Assembly (NCBI GenBank): GCA_937924335.1
Contig: CALDWW010000012.1
Span: 1 to 49,582, forward strand
DNA length: 49,582 nt
DNA from: an uncultured Gammaproteobacteria bacterium
GTDB taxonomy: Bacteria; Pseudomonadota; Gammaproteobacteria; Steroidobacterales; XN24
Direction of reading: 5' to 3'
Below are positions 33,835 through 40,769 of the stretch, piece after piece (position 1 is the first letter of the stretch; the number at the start of each line of letters is the position of its first letter). A program made the translations under genes and the position numbers. The notes beneath the pieces are model-generated. The model saw nothing but the letters and a program-made list of their open reading frames with translations, was not told the DNA's origin and searched no databases.

Positions 33835-34433
33835 GACGGACACGCGTGCAAAGATTCCTGGTCGTACTGCTCCCAGTCGTGCTGGCCGGGTGTATCTCGA
33901 GCTCGCCTTCGGCACAGTTCTACACCCTCCATGCGTCAGTTCCTGCCGCGGAACATGGCAGCGTGACATTCGGCGACAGCTGGGTCGGGGTCGGTCCCGT
34001 CGGCGTTCCCAAGTATCTCGATCGTCCGCAGATCGTGACCCGCGGCGACGGTCATAGGCTGAATATCCACGAGTTCGATCGATGGGCGGACCCGTTGAGT
34101 TCCCGTGTGCTGGATGTCCTGATCGAAAACGTCGTCGCGATCAGCGACTCGAAACGGGTCGCGCCTTACCCGTGGCCGTCGGCTTTCCGCCCGGATCGCC
34201 GGATGATCGGAGAAATCACGGCTTTCGAGGCCCATCCGGGGGGAGATGTTCTGCTCAGAGTGCGATGGCTGGTGAGGCTGCAGGGCGAACAGGAGAGCGA
34301 GGAGATCCGGGTCGGAGAATATGTAGAGCCGGCTGCTCCAGGAGACTTCGACGCCATAGCGGAGGCGATGAGCCGGGCGCTGGAACGCTGGAGCCGGGAC
34401 ATCGCCGCAGCGCTGGCTGTCGCCAGTTCCTGA
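33831..34433 (+). CDS. ABC-type transport auxiliary lipoprotein (PqiC-like)
   Basis: This 200-residue protein has a lipobox VLAGC (Cys21), the family entry SPSAQFYTLHA, then VGVGPVGVPKYLDRPQIVTR and DRWADPLSSRVLDVLIENV. This is the PqiC/DUF330 family, outer-membrane lipoproteins paired with MCE proteins. It replaces MlaC as the outer-membrane partner. Its start overlaps the MCE gene as ATGA, so it is coupled. No separate MlaC follows. Confidence 0.92.
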   Translation: MRRTRVQRFLVVLLPVVLAGCISSSPSAQFYTLHASVPAAEHGSVTFGDSWVGVGPVGVPKYLDRPQIVTRGDGHRLNIHEFDRWADPLSSRVLDVLIENVVAISDSKRVAPYPWPSAFRPDRRMIGEITAFEAHPGGDVLLRVRWLVRLQGEQESEEIRVGEYVEPAAPGDFDAIAEAMSRALERWSRDIAAALAVASS

Positions 34434-34758
34434 GCAGCAACTATGGTGCATGCAATATTGAACGACACGCTAGTGCGCGAGGCCCGATGCCCGGCTTTAC
34501 AGTGTCCCGCAGCACGCCCAGGCTCGCAAAGGTAGTTCCATGTTCGCTTCGGCGACGGAAGCTTTGGAATCAGTGACTTAAGATTGTCGCGGTCGCCGGA
34601 GACCTGGGCGCAGACAGCCATATCGGCGTGCGCGAATGATGATCGAGCCGCGATTGGCCATAGCCGATCGACTCGGATAACCTAACCGCATAGAAGACAT
34701 TGGATAGTCGTGGGCGGGGCTAAGTTGCCCAAGCATCAGAGAATCCCTGGGAGGAACG
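34434..34758. other. 325-bp intergenic region before the cytochrome operon
   Basis: No gene or terminator was recognised. A TTGGCC/GATAAC pair about 80-100 bp before the cytochrome start is too weak to call as a promoter. The ribosome-binding site GGGAGGAA lies just before 34759. The MCE operon probably ends here without an obvious intrinsic terminator. Confidence 0.5.
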
Positions 34759-36114
34759 ATGACTGTCAATTTCACGGTCAAGACTACGCTTGTCGGAATC
34801 GCTCTTTTTCTGGTTGCGTTTGTCGTTCTCGGCTCGGTCAGCGTCGTCGGCTGGGAGGTTTCCAATAGCAACTGGTTCTGTACCAACGCATGTCACCAGG
34901 TGCATCCGGAAGAACCCATTGCGCAGAGCCTCAGCGCACACGCCAACATTAACTGCGTGGATTGCCATATAGGACGCCTGAGTTTCTTCCCGGCCATGAT
35001 CAAGAAGTCGAGCCACGTGAAGCATGTCTGGTCGATCCTGACCGGTTGGGAGCGGCCGACCTATGCACCGTCCCTGGGGCATGTCGGTAATACCTGCGAA
35101 GGTTGCCACACCGAGGGGACCCACAAGTACAACCTGCTGGGCTCCAAGAGCAGCTTTGCGACGGACAAGGACAATACGGAGAGCCGCCTGACGATGACGC
35201 TCAGGAACGTGGGGCGGATTTTCGGTGGCGAGGATCGTCGCGGCATGAACTGGCACACCAGCGGCAACGTCAAGTTCGTCGCCACCGATCCCCAGAAACA
35301 GAATATCGAACTCGTCGAGGCGACCCTGCCCGGCGGCGAGGTCGTGACCTACAAGAGCGTCAAGGCGACCATGAGCGACAGCGATCTCGCTTCGGCCGAA
35401 CGCGCAACAATGGGCTGTATGGACTGTCACAATCGCGCCGGCCATCCGTTCAGGGATCCGGAGTCGGTCGTCGACGCTGCCTTCGCGTCCGGTGAGCTGA
35501 ACAGAAAGCTCCCGTATGCGAAAAAATTTATCCTTGATTTGTTCGATACAAAGGTCGAGAGCAGGGAAGAAGCCCGCGAAGTTGTCGATCACGCCTACGC
35601 AACATATAGAGAGGCCTATCCGGACGAGGTTATTCAGGATCCAGAAGCTTCGGAATCGGCCAGGAAGTTCATAGAAGAGCGCAAGGAGTTCCTGACCGAC
35701 CTGATGGTCAGCAGCGATTTTCCGGAGGCGGAAGACGTGACCTGGAAGTCGTTCCCGGACAATCTGGGGCACAAGAATTTCCCCGGTTGTTTCCGATGCC
35801 ACAGCGGCCGGCTACAGGATGACGAAGGCACGCCGATTCCGGTAAATTGCTCGGCTTGTCACAGTCTTCCGCTGGTGACCGAGCGCGACCAGATACCCGC
35901 GTACTACCTGGCGCTGTTGGACCAGAAAAAGCCGAGGAACCACCGTAGTCCCGACTGGATGTCCAAGCACATGGACTATCTGGGCGACAAGAAGTGCAGC
36001 ACGTGCCATGAGGATATAAAGTTCGGCGTCAATGATAAGACCTTCTGCTCGAACTCTGGCTGTCACGCCCCCGACTGGCAGTACCTGGATCTGAGTGCAC
36101 TGCGCAACGACTGA
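34759..36114 (+). CDS. Membrane-anchored multiheme cytochrome c (NapC/NirT-like, eight heme motifs)
   Basis: This 451-residue protein has one N-terminal helix (about 10-32; LVGIALFLVAFVVLGSVSVV), then eight candidate heme sites: CTNACH (41-46, CX3CH), CVDCH (66-70), CEGCH (113-117), CMDCH (220-224), CFRCH (344-348), CSACH (364-368), CSTCH (413-417) and CSNSGCH (430-436, CX4CH). The N-terminal architecture (anchor plus CX3CH, VHPEEP and CHIG) is NapC/NirT-like, so it may oxidise quinol at the inner membrane and pass electrons into the periplasm. The long length recalls ImcH-type proteins of extracellular electron transfer; that is a comparison from memory. GGGAGGAA precedes the ATG. Four lipoprotein genes follow in a tight operon. 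Confidence 0.9.
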   Translation: MTVNFTVKTTLVGIALFLVAFVVLGSVSVVGWEVSNSNWFCTNACHQVHPEEPIAQSLSAHANINCVDCHIGRLSFFPAMIKKSSHVKHVWSILTGWERPTYAPSLGHVGNTCEGCHTEGTHKYNLLGSKSSFATDKDNTESRLTMTLRNVGRIFGGEDRRGMNWHTSGNVKFVATDPQKQNIELVEATLPGGEVVTYKSVKATMSDSDLASAERATMGCMDCHNRAGHPFRDPESVVDAAFASGELNRKLPYAKKFILDLFDTKVESREEAREVVDHAYATYREAYPDEVIQDPEASESARKFIEERKEFLTDLMVSSDFPEAEDVTWKSFPDNLGHKNFPGCFRCHSGRLQDDEGTPIPVNCSACHSLPLVTERDQIPAYYLALLDQKKPRNHRSPDWMSKHMDYLGDKKCSTCHEDIKFGVNDKTFCSNSGCHAPDWQYLDLSALRND

Positions 36115-36880
36115 AGAAGGCCGACCGGCAACCCGCTCCGCCGGGCGCGTTGCCGGCTTGGGTCTTTGGGCCGCGCTGATGCTTGCCTTCAGTCTCGCGG
36201 GCTGCAGTTCCAGCCCGCAGGTTCAGCGAGCGCTGGATTACGAGGACTTCAGCCTGGAGCCCGGCGATCTGCGCGAACACGGCGTGGCCTTCGTGACGCC
36301 TTCTTCCATCACCGGCCACGAGCAGGACCGCCAGACCGTGGCGTTCGTATTCGCACGGGTGCTGCGGGAAGAGCGGCCGGAGATCCCGGTGGTCACCCTG
36401 GCGGAGACCCTGAGCAAGATCAACAAAGCAGACCTGGAGGACGAGTACCGGGACATGCTGGATCACATGGACGCCACCGGCGCCCTGCCCGCCGAGACGC
36501 TGGCCCGGGTCGGCGAGGCGACCGGGGCCAGGTACGTCGTGATGCTGAAGCTGGCCTCGTTCCGCTCCGATTCTTCCCGGCGTTTTGGCCTGTTCAGCGT
36601 GCGCATAATCACCACCAAGATCGCGACCCTGCGACTGTTCTACCAGGTGTGGGACACGGAGAAAGGTGCCATCGCCTGGGAGGCCAACCAGGAGATGACG
36701 CTGGCCTACGATACGTTCCGGGAGAGCGTGGTGACGTTCGAATCGATGGTGAGCGCTATCGCCCGCGACCTGATTGGGAAGATGCCGTATCCCTGTGCGG
36801 ATGACCCGAGCAAGGAGTGCGAGGCGCCCGGCCAGTTCGATAGCGATGATGCCGGGACAGGCGACGACAAGGCGGGCTGA
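36095..36880 (+). CDS. Lipoprotein of unknown function in the cytochrome operon
   Basis: This 261-residue protein starts at GTG 36095, overlapping the cytochrome gene by 20 bp. Its signal ends AFSLAGC (Cys37). The body includes HGVAFVTPSSITGHEQDRQTV, ALPAETLARVGEATGARYVVML (a predicted Rossmann-like stretch) and LRLFYQVWDTEKGAIAWEA, resembling lipoproteins with a YajG/CsgG-like fold that assemble at the outer membrane; this similarity is loose. Charged tail DDAGTGDDKAG. Position suggests a partner of the cytochrome. Confidence 0.8.
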   Translation: MHCATTEEGRPATRSAGRVAGLGLWAALMLAFSLAGCSSSPQVQRALDYEDFSLEPGDLREHGVAFVTPSSITGHEQDRQTVAFVFARVLREERPEIPVVTLAETLSKINKADLEDEYRDMLDHMDATGALPAETLARVGEATGARYVVMLKLASFRSDSSRRFGLFSVRIITTKIATLRLFYQVWDTEKGAIAWEANQEMTLAYDTFRESVVTFESMVSAIARDLIGKMPYPCADDPSKECEAPGQFDSDDAGTGDDKAG

Positions 36881-36883
36881 TCC

Positions 36884-37363
36884 ATGATGGTTCCACGTCG
36901 CAGGCGAGTGTGTCGACCGTCAGGTCCGTTATCGGTGATTATGGCGGCCCTGTTGGTCCTTGGCGTTAGCGGCTGTGGGTCGGAGTCTGCGAGCGGCGAC
37001 AGCGAAGCGGGGGAACAGGCGGTGGAGCGTGAGCAGACACGGGAGCGGGCGGACCTGCCGGGCGGTAAGCTGGGTGAGCAGGTCAAGCATGCCATGACCG
37101 ATCTGGTCGGTCGGCTCGGGCTGCCGGATGACGGGACGATCCGCATTATCTCCGCCGAAACGGTGACCTGGCGGGATAGCTCCATGGGCTGTCCGTTACC
37201 GGACCGGGGTTACCTGCAGGTGCTGACACCCGGCGTCCTCATCGTACTGGGGCACGGCAAACAGACGTACCCGTACCACGGCTCGCGGACGGGCAAGCCG
37301 TTCCTCTGCGAGCCGCCCGGCCGGGTCCAGTCGCCCTTGCGCGGTCACGATGACGGTACCTGA
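36884..37363 (+). CDS. Lipoprotein with C-terminal two-Cys domain
   Basis: This 159-residue protein begins three bases after the previous stop. It has a basic N-terminus, lipobox LGVSGC (Cys31), a polar linker rich in Glu and Gln, and a C-terminal domain with VTWRDSSMGCPLPDRGYLQVLTPG and GKPFLCEPPG. The same WxDxSxGCP...C pattern occurs in small extracytoplasmic domains of unknown function; the two Cys may form a disulfide. It ends within the first codons of the TPR frame. Confidence 0.78.
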   Translation: MMVPRRRRVCRPSGPLSVIMAALLVLGVSGCGSESASGDSEAGEQAVEREQTRERADLPGGKLGEQVKHAMTDLVGRLGLPDDGTIRIISAETVTWRDSSMGCPLPDRGYLQVLTPGVLIVLGHGKQTYPYHGSRTGKPFLCEPPGRVQSPLRGHDDGT

Positions 37364-37385
37364 CGCCGCCGGTCCGTATCCGAGC

Positions 37386-38807
37386 ATGTCTCTGTTCCGC
37401 GGCCTCGTCTGGGTCATCGCCGTCACGCTCACGCTCACGGCCTGCGAGCCGGGCCCCGGCGAGGACGCCCGATCCCGTGAACTGCCCGTCGCCGAGCTGG
37501 AGGGGCTGGGTGACACCGCGGCGAGCCGCATCCGGCTCGCCATGAAGGCCGCCAGCAATGAGCCGCGCCAGGCACAGGCCGTCGGTGAATACGCGCTGAT
37601 CCTGCACGCCTATCAACAGCTGGACGCGGCCGACCCGGCCTATGAGCTGGCGCGGGCGCTGGAAGAGGGGCCGGACCCCTGGGCGCTATACCACGGCGTT
37701 CTGCTGCTGGACACGGATCGCCCGCAGGAGGCGCTACAAGCATTCGAGGCTGCGCAGGACGGACACGTGGCGACGGTCTATCAGGCGCGGGCCCTGCTCG
37801 CCGATGATCGGCCGTCCGAGGCCGAGGCGCTTCTGCTGCAGGTCCTGGAGGAAGCTCCGGACCGCGTCGATGCCCTGCTGGAGCTGGCGGCAATCCGGCA
37901 GCAATCCGGTGACTTCGCGGCCGCCGAGACATACTACCGAAAAGCTCTTGATGGGCAGCAGGGCCTGGCCGAAGCGCACTACGGGCTGGCCCAGGCGTTG
38001 CGGGCGACGGGCCAGGAGGCCGCGGCGCTGGCCGAGCTGGAGCGGTTCGAGAGCTACCGCGGCCGCGAGTGGCGGTCGCAGGACGATCCCCGCCGCGCTA
38101 TCGCGGAGCTGGCCGTGTCGGAGCGGCGCTACGTGGACGAGGCCAAGGCGAAGCTGGCACAGGCAGATTTCGACAGCGCTGTTGCGTCGCTCGAACAGGC
38201 CCGCCGGATCAATCCCGAAAACCTGTCGACACTGACCAACCTGATTGCGCTCTATGGACGTGTCGGTCGGATCGAAGACTGCGTCGATGCTTATCGAGCG
38301 GCCGTCGCCATCGACCCGAACTATTACCAGGCCCACTTCAACCTGGGCGTCGTCATGGCCAGTATCGATCGCGAACAGGAAGCGGAGTCGGCTTTCAGGC
38401 GGGCAGCAGCGATCGATACCACGAGGCCGGAGCCCTATATCGAATACGGGGGTCTGCTATCCAGGCACGGCGAGGGGCGGCTGGCGGCCGAGGAATTCCG
38501 TCGCGCCCTGGATCGCGACCCTGACAACGTTCGGGCCAGGTTCCTGCTGGGGCGCCAGCTTGCGATCCTCGGTGACAACCAGCAGGCCATCGCGTACCTG
38601 AAGCAGCTGGTCGGCAGGGACGATCCGGCGGTGCCTTCCATGCTGCGCGTGCTCGCCGGGACCTACGGACAGGCAGGCGACGTGGAGTCGGCTCGCCGCA
38701 CCCTGGAGACCGCTCTGGCCGACGCCAGCCGGCGCAACCAGGATTCGGTCGTGGTGCAGATCGAGGGCGACCTGCGCCGCCTGGCCGTGCTGGAGACCGG
38801 CGGGTGA
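37386..38807 (+). CDS. TPR-repeat lipoprotein
   Basis: This 473-residue protein starts with a lipoprotein signal MSLFRGLVWVIAVTLTLTAC (Cys20). From about residue 75 it consists of tetratricopeptide repeats (examples: AHYGLAQALRATGQEAAALAEL; AHFNLGVVMASIDREQEAES; RARFLLGRQLAILGDNQQAI), predicted six to nine units. It is a protein-interaction scaffold in the envelope. ATG 37350 would add 12 residues and overlap the previous gene; 37386 was preferred because it starts the signal. The stop overlaps the FG-GAP gene start as GTGA. Confidence 0.87.
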   Translation: MSLFRGLVWVIAVTLTLTACEPGPGEDARSRELPVAELEGLGDTAASRIRLAMKAASNEPRQAQAVGEYALILHAYQQLDAADPAYELARALEEGPDPWALYHGVLLLDTDRPQEALQAFEAAQDGHVATVYQARALLADDRPSEAEALLLQVLEEAPDRVDALLELAAIRQQSGDFAAAETYYRKALDGQQGLAEAHYGLAQALRATGQEAAALAELERFESYRGREWRSQDDPRRAIAELAVSERRYVDEAKAKLAQADFDSAVASLEQARRINPENLSTLTNLIALYGRVGRIEDCVDAYRAAVAIDPNYYQAHFNLGVVMASIDREQEAESAFRRAAAIDTTRPEPYIEYGGLLSRHGEGRLAAEEFRRALDRDPDNVRARFLLGRQLAILGDNQQAIAYLKQLVGRDDPAVPSMLRVLAGTYGQAGDVESARRTLETALADASRRNQDSVVVQIEGDLRRLAVLETGG

Positions 38808-40558
38808 GATCTTCGAGACGGGGTCCGGCGTCCCTTGTCCTCTTCCTTACCGGCACCGTCGCCGGTTGTGATCCCGGCGGCCAGGAGACCGCTCTGCCGA
38901 CGCAGGAAGGGTCGCCATCGAGCTTTCCATTCGAGGACGTCACCGCAAGCGTCGGTCTCGACTTCCATCAATATCCCGGGGCCACGGGGCAGTATTACTT
39001 CGTGGAGCCGGTGGGATCGGGCGTCGCGCTACTGGATTTCGACTCCGACGGCGACATGGACGTTTACCTGGTGCAGGCGGGGACGGTGCCGGGTGCCGCA
39101 GAAGGCGTCCCTGTCATTCCTCTTGCCGGGGACAGCACCCTCGGCAACCGGCTGTACGAAAACCGCCTCGTCCCCGATGGCGATCTGAGTTTCGTGGACA
39201 CGACCGACCGGGCCGGCGTGGGCGACGACGGTTACGGCATGGGTGTCGCCGTCGGAGACGTCGACAACGACGGTGACCCGGACCTGTTCGTCACCAACTT
39301 CGGCGCGGACGTCTTCTACCGGAATGACGGCGACGGCCGCTTCACCGACGTGACGTCGCTGGCGGGCACCCTCGACGATCGCTGGAACACCAGCGCGGCA
39401 TTCCTGGATTACGATCGCGACGGTGACCTGGACCTGTTCGTGGCGACCTACGTCCACTTCAATCGCTCGACCAACAAGACCTGTTTCACGGCGGACGGGC
39501 GACGGGACTACTGCAGCCCGGGCAGCTTCAAGCCCACCGTCGACCGCCTGTACCGCAATGATGGCGGATGGCGCTTCACTGACGTCACGGTGACCGCCGG
39601 CCTGGCCGCGGCGGAGGGCAACGGCCTCGGCGTCACTGTGGATGACTTCAACGGCGATGGCTGGACCGACATCTACGTGGCCAACGACCAGGGGCCCAAC
39701 CATCTCTGGCTGTCCGATGGCGACGGCGGGTTCCGCGAGACCGGGGTGATGTCAGGAAGCGCCTACAACGCCACCGGACAGGTCGAGGCCAGCATGGGGG
39801 TCAGCAGCGGCGATTTCGACGGCGACGGCGACCCGGATCTGTTCATGACCCACCTCAAAGGGCAGACGAACACGCTGTACCGGAACGACGGTACGGGGCA
39901 TTTCATGGACGTGACCGGCATGCTGGCACTGGGTTCGGCCAGCCGGCCGCACACCGGATTCGGTACCGCCTGGTTCGACCTGGAGAACGACGGCGACCTG
40001 GACCTGTTCGTCGCCAACGGGGCGGTGACCCTGATGCGCGAGCAGGCAGGCGGCTCCGCCTACCCGTACGCCCAGCCGAACCAGTTGTTCCGCAACGACG
40101 GCGGCGGCCGCTTCGAAGACCTGAGCGGAGCGGCCGGGCCGGTGTTCGAGATCGCAGAGGTCAGCCGCGGTGCCGCCTTCGGCGATCTGGATAACGACGG
40201 CGACGCCGACATCGTGATGACCAACAATTATGGGCCGACCCGGGTGTTGCTGAACCGGGCGGCGGACGCCGCCGCGTCCTTGTCGGTGACTCTTTCCGGT
40301 TCGGCGTCGCCACGGGATGCGGCCGGCGCGCAGGTCGGCCTGCGGCTCGCGGACGGCCGTGTCATCTGGCGGCGCTGCGGGACCGACGGCAGTTATCTGA
40401 GTGCGGGAGACCCGCGGGTCCTGTTCGGGCTGGAAGGTCTGCCGACAACGGTGGCGCTGGAAGTCCGCTGGCCGTCGGGACGCGCCGAGAGCTTCCCGCT
40501 GCAGGTGGGACAGCGCCAGCTCACCGTGGCCGAAGGCGAGGGCGAACCCCAGCATTGA
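38804..40558 (+). CDS. FG-GAP/VCBS beta-propeller lipoprotein with UnbV/ASPIC domain
   Basis: This 584-residue protein begins at GTG 38804, overlapping the TPR gene by 4 bp, with lipobox TVAGC (Cys22). It contains seven calcium-binding FG-GAP loops (DFDSDGDMD, DVDNDGDPD, DYDRDGDLD, DFNGDGWTD, DFDGDGDPD, DLENDGDLD, DLDNDGDAD), which predict a seven-bladed propeller. The C-terminus (about 485-584; GAQVGLRLADGRVIWRRCG, FGLEGLPTTVALEVRWPSGR) is an ASPIC/UnbV domain, as in CRTAC1-type proteins. Such proteins mediate calcium-dependent binding at the cell surface; the ligand is unknown. It ends the five-gene operon. Confidence 0.92.
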   Translation: MRSSRRGPASLVLFLTGTVAGCDPGGQETALPTQEGSPSSFPFEDVTASVGLDFHQYPGATGQYYFVEPVGSGVALLDFDSDGDMDVYLVQAGTVPGAAEGVPVIPLAGDSTLGNRLYENRLVPDGDLSFVDTTDRAGVGDDGYGMGVAVGDVDNDGDPDLFVTNFGADVFYRNDGDGRFTDVTSLAGTLDDRWNTSAAFLDYDRDGDLDLFVATYVHFNRSTNKTCFTADGRRDYCSPGSFKPTVDRLYRNDGGWRFTDVTVTAGLAAAEGNGLGVTVDDFNGDGWTDIYVANDQGPNHLWLSDGDGGFRETGVMSGSAYNATGQVEASMGVSSGDFDGDGDPDLFMTHLKGQTNTLYRNDGTGHFMDVTGMLALGSASRPHTGFGTAWFDLENDGDLDLFVANGAVTLMREQAGGSAYPYAQPNQLFRNDGGGRFEDLSGAAGPVFEIAEVSRGAAFGDLDNDGDADIVMTNNYGPTRVLLNRAADAAASLSVTLSGSASPRDAAGAQVGLRLADGRVIWRRCGTDGSYLSAGDPRVLFGLEGLPTTVALEVRWPSGRAESFPLQVGQRQLTVAEGEGEPQH

Positions 40559-40690
40559 CCTACGGACCGACTGCGGCATTGAACGCCGGGGCGGCCAACA
40601 TCATGTCATCGTTCCTGATGACCCGATCTGGCAGCGCCGCAGGATCGTGCCCGCCCCCTGTGCGGGACCGAATGCCGACCGGAAAGTCAC

Positions 40691-40723
40691 GCAAAAAAAC
40701 GGGGCCGCGCAAGCGGCCCCGTT
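40691..40723 (-). terminator. Rho-independent terminator of the subtilase gene
   Basis: AACGGGGCCGC (40698-40708) pairs with GCGGCCCCGTT (40713-40723) around a 4-nt loop. On the minus strand it is followed by a T-run (the A's at 40693-40699), so it terminates transcription from the subtilase gene, which ends at 40770. No T-run follows on the plus strand, so it should not terminate the FG-GAP operon. Confidence 0.85.
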
Positions 40724-40769
40724 CGGTTCAAGGCGTTGACCGGGGAGCCTCCCCGGTCGCCACTGAAAC

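Noticed and set aside
34720..35802. A 360-codon minus-strand frame opposite the cytochrome
   Set aside because: The plus strand encodes five CXXCH-type motifs in this stretch; the antisense frame has no recognisable features.
39053..40250. Repeated GACGGCGACNNNGAC-type DNA in the FG-GAP gene
   Set aside because: The repeats reflect the protein calcium loops, not a mobile or regulatory DNA repeat.
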